Shown piece after piece: positions 51,857-53,587 of a stretch of 53,587 nucleotides of DNA. Both the position numbers and the translations under genes were made by a program. Position 1 is the first letter of the stretch. Every line of letters begins with the position of its first letter. Origin of the DNA: Paenibacillus popilliae ATCC 14706 (lineage in GTDB: Bacteria > Bacillota > Bacilli > Paenibacillales > Paenibacillaceae); assembly GCF_000315235.1 (NCBI RefSeq), contig NZ_BALG01000056.1:1-53587 (forward strand). Direction: 5' to 3'. The notes under the pieces were generated by a model. It saw nothing but the letters and a program-made list of their open reading frames with translations, had not been told where the DNA came from and made no database searches.

Positions 51857-52060
51857 TTCGCCAATTCCGCATAATCCAACGGAACCTCGCTTTCATAAGC
51901 TTGTCCCAATTCCGCCCACAGCCTCGATTACAGCATTGGCAGTACATGACGAACTGATAAGGAAAATGTGAAACAATAGAACGCGAACAAACAACAATCC
52001 GCCTACCCGATGAGCTTATGAAGGAACCCTCAAGCAGGAGGCGGAGCGGAAGGATATTAT

Positions 52061-52330
52061 CTATATAATTTTCCTCAGTGCGGCTTCTTGATCGATTGAA
52101 CGCCTAGATAATAGATCGAGGGTAACCTCATGTGCTTTTAGTGATTCATCCATACGTTGAATGGTTTCGCTTGTTGCGGCGACTTCATTATTAACCTCTG
52201 ATACTGCTTGTTGGATCAAGGGGATGAGTTCAGTGTCTTTTTTAATACTGGTAATTTCGGCTTCAAGCTTCTGTTGTCCAGCTTCGAGTTTATCGAGCTT
52301 GTTCAAGATTTGTTGCAAAATTTGTTCCAT
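52061..52330 (-). CDS. Coiled-coil phage-like protein
   Basis: 89 residues, mostly heptad-repeat helix: MEQILQQILNKLDKLEAGQQ then LEAEITSIKKDTELIP, with a second amphipathic stretch after a short break. It resembles small coiled-coil proteins encoded next to phage repressors in Bacillota. No activity can be assigned. The ATG at 52330 has AAAGGA upstream. Confidence 0.6.
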   Translation of the reverse strand: MEQILQQILNKLDKLEAGQQKLEAEITSIKKDTELIPLIQQAVSEVNNEVAATSETIQRMDESLKAHEVTLDLLSRRSIDQEAALRKII

Positions 52331-52403
52331 CGACGTCATTCCTTTCTGGCATGTATTTACTCTCATTGTACAGGTCGAGTAGGGGACAAGCAATAGCCGT
52401 CAA

Positions 52404-52481
52404 TTAGTGGCGGCGTGGATCATCGGAACGTCCAACGAGATAGTCAATGGATACGTCGAAGTAGTCGGCTAGGATTTGCAA
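52404..52481 (-). pseudogene. C-terminus of an XRE repressor
   Basis: Minus strand reads QILADYFDVSIDYLVGRSDD then PRRH and a stop. That is the end of a phage-type XRE repressor (…LADYFNVSTDYLLGRTD). No HTH remains; the sequence instead meets the remnant of the opposite regulator. Confidence 0.75.
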
Positions 52482-52621
52482 CAAAACTAGGTATCAAGTT
52501 ACGGCAGTACCAGTACATCGAAAAAGGCACAAGACGCCCGTCATATGAGGTCTTGTGCGCATTTGAAAATCTGTTTGGAATGACTCATCGGGAACTTTTG
52601 GAGAAGATCGATGAGTTGTAA
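52478..52621 (+). pseudogene. C-terminal part of a second XRE regulator
   Basis: Plus strand reads ATKLGIKLRQYQYIEKGTRR followed by PSYEVLCAFENLFGMTHREL to a TAA. This is the HTH helix 3 onwards of a Cro-type regulator. The N-terminal helices are missing, replaced by the tail of the minus-strand repressor. Because it starts within the opposite gene's end, a deletion has removed both N-termini and the operator between them. Confidence 0.75.
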
Positions 52622-52704
52622 CTCCATTGTAACAAGTGAAGTGGAAGGTAAGCAATAGGAAATGAGTTGAATAAGCCGGCGGGCTACGCAGGGAGGAGTG
52701 TCCA

Positions 52705-52981
52705 ATGAGAACGTCAAAAACGTTAGCTATTAACAGCAATCTGAAGATTGTAAAACTGGAAGTCTGCCGTTTTAGAACGCTTTCCATGCTCGGATACTAC
52801 AAGGTAAGCGGTTATGCATTCCGTCACCCAGAGCTTGGCTTCGTAAGCTTTTGACGGTGAAATACCGTACATCCCGCGCGGAGGCAAGCGCACATTGCAA
52901 TCCATCCTGGTTGATGGCGGATTTATTACTTTCGACGGTATGCACTGGGTGCATGAGAAGAAGAGTCCACAAAACGCCTGA
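52705..52981 (+). pseudogene. Frameshifted small hypothetical gene
   Basis: ATG with GGAGGAG upstream reads RTSKTLAINSNLKIVKLEVC to HPELGFVSF and stops at 52852. The next frame continues FDGEIPYIPRGGKRTLQSIL and DGGFITFDGMHWVHEKKS to 52979. Removing one T from the TTTT at 52849-52852 fuses both into about 91 residues. No family recognised. Phage-like context. Confidence 0.5.
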
Positions 52982-53068
52982 CGAGTCCCGGACGGAACGG
53001 CGACCGCAGATTGATAGACGGCGGACTGTAGCCACTGATCGATACGGTGCATCTGCTTCTAGCTCGGA

Positions 53069-53182
53069 ATGTACGGCAAATATTTTTCTGACGAGTTTGC
53101 AACGGTGAGCACTTTTTGCAAAAACGCCGTAGTAGCGCGTCTTCTCGGGAATTTCGGATATGCACGGTTAGACATCGAATAG
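53069..53182 (+). CDS. Short ORF, uncertain
   Basis: 37 codons reading MYGKYFSDEFATVSTFCKNA then VVARLLGNFGYARLDIE. The residue pattern looks like protein, but no ribosome binding site is visible. It may be a fragment. Confidence 0.25.
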   Translation: MYGKYFSDEFATVSTFCKNAVVARLLGNFGYARLDIE

Positions 53183-53342
53183 TACGATTAGCAGCATTTT
53201 TGTGGGTAACATGGGGAACATGAAGCCCTGGCGCATTTGAAGTGAAGTGCCCCCTGTCAAGTAGACAGTGTAAAAAACAAAAAAATTAGTATATTTCCCT
53301 CAGTTCAATTTTTAACAGAGCTGAGGGGTTTATTTTCTTTTC

Positions 53343-53490
53343 TTATCCGTTATACAACTCGTCGATATCATTGGGTGACAAGCCATTTAAACGCCCTATA
53401 TAGCGGTAATTGTTGTAGTAACGAACATCATTTCTTACGTCTTTGAGGACGTCTTCATAGGTATCGTGTTTCGTCAGATAAAAGCTTTCT
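53343..53490 (-). pseudogene. IS3-family transposase C-terminus
   Basis: Minus strand reads KAESFYLTKHDTYEDVLKDV, then YYNNYRYIGRLNGLSPNDID to a stop, the characteristic end of IS3/IS150 OrfB integrase. The N-terminal catalytic domain is missing; sequence beyond about 53490 is unrelated. A terminal-repeat-like GTCAAGTAGACAG lies at about 53257-53269. Confidence 0.75.
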
Positions 53491-53587
53491 GCCTTAAAAG
53501 TCTGGTGAAAAAGTCTGACCCTAATCGAACAAAGAGACGGAGTATGGTAAAATAATAGAAAATATCGTTTGAAAGTAGAGGAACCCC

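Noticed and set aside
1-53587. CRISPR array, rRNA or tRNA genes
   Set aside because: No regularly spaced repeats and no tRNA cloverleaf or rRNA sequence were noticed. The TGG-specifier structure near 12736 is the T-box leader, not a tRNA.

Overview
The window looks like a chromosomal segment of an endospore-forming Bacillota close to Paenibacillus. Evidence: several sporulation genes (YunB, LytH-type M23 peptidase, YlbJ, two alpha/beta SASPs, a YjcZ-like peptide), a T-box leader, a SAM-I riboswitch, strong AGGAGG ribosome binding sites with frequent TTG/GTG starts, and two futalosine-pathway menaquinone genes (MqnE and a UbiD-type decarboxylase). The genus is an inference from gene content and codon use.

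Layout. 1-113: edge of an IS66 transposase remnant. 255-8473: DUF2975 membrane protein plus HTH regulator, then yunB, lytH (reverse), lipA, yutD, nadK, ylbJ and small genes. 8600-20038: M3 oligoendopeptidase, DUF2294 protein, two SASPs, aldose epimerase-like protein, T-box-controlled trpS, heme O synthase (ctaB) with a SCO copper chaperone, a Toprim protein, an MFS exporter and hypotheticals. 20164-24646: tandem paralogous class B penicillin-binding proteins. 24748-31601: HAD phosphatase, DUF456, MurJ/SpoVB-type flippase, chemoreceptor, DUF2515. 31751-39201: thioredoxin-like protein, heme A synthase, UbiD-type decarboxylase, HEPN protein, and metNPQ behind a SAM riboswitch.

About 39750-44700 is a clearly A+T-richer island bounded by IS3 and IS21 remnants. 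It holds a Gfo/Idh oxidoreductase with an apparently fused signal peptide, and what I read as a decayed ribosomal-peptide locus: a 23-codon Cys-containing peptide gene with its own promoter and near-perfect Shine-Dalgarno, a frameshifted small protein resembling the DUF2063/HvfC partner family, an intact MFS exporter, and a damaged DUF692 (MNIO) enzyme. This is the most interesting part of the window. Both frame breaks lie close to the same 9-mer in the same reading phase.

44748-48485 returns to the host backbone: NifU-like YutI, YuzB, YutJ-like dehydrogenase, MqnE and an IscA/ErpA-type protein. 48500-53250 looks like an eroded prophage or integrative element: a tyrosine recombinase with an internal deletion, a DUF3102 protein, small phage-like genes, and two divergent HTH repressor genes joined by a deletion. 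An IS3-family transposase C-terminus lies at the right edge. Many accessory genes are frameshifted or internally deleted, which suggests ongoing deletion of foreign DNA, although assembly or base-calling errors cannot be excluded.
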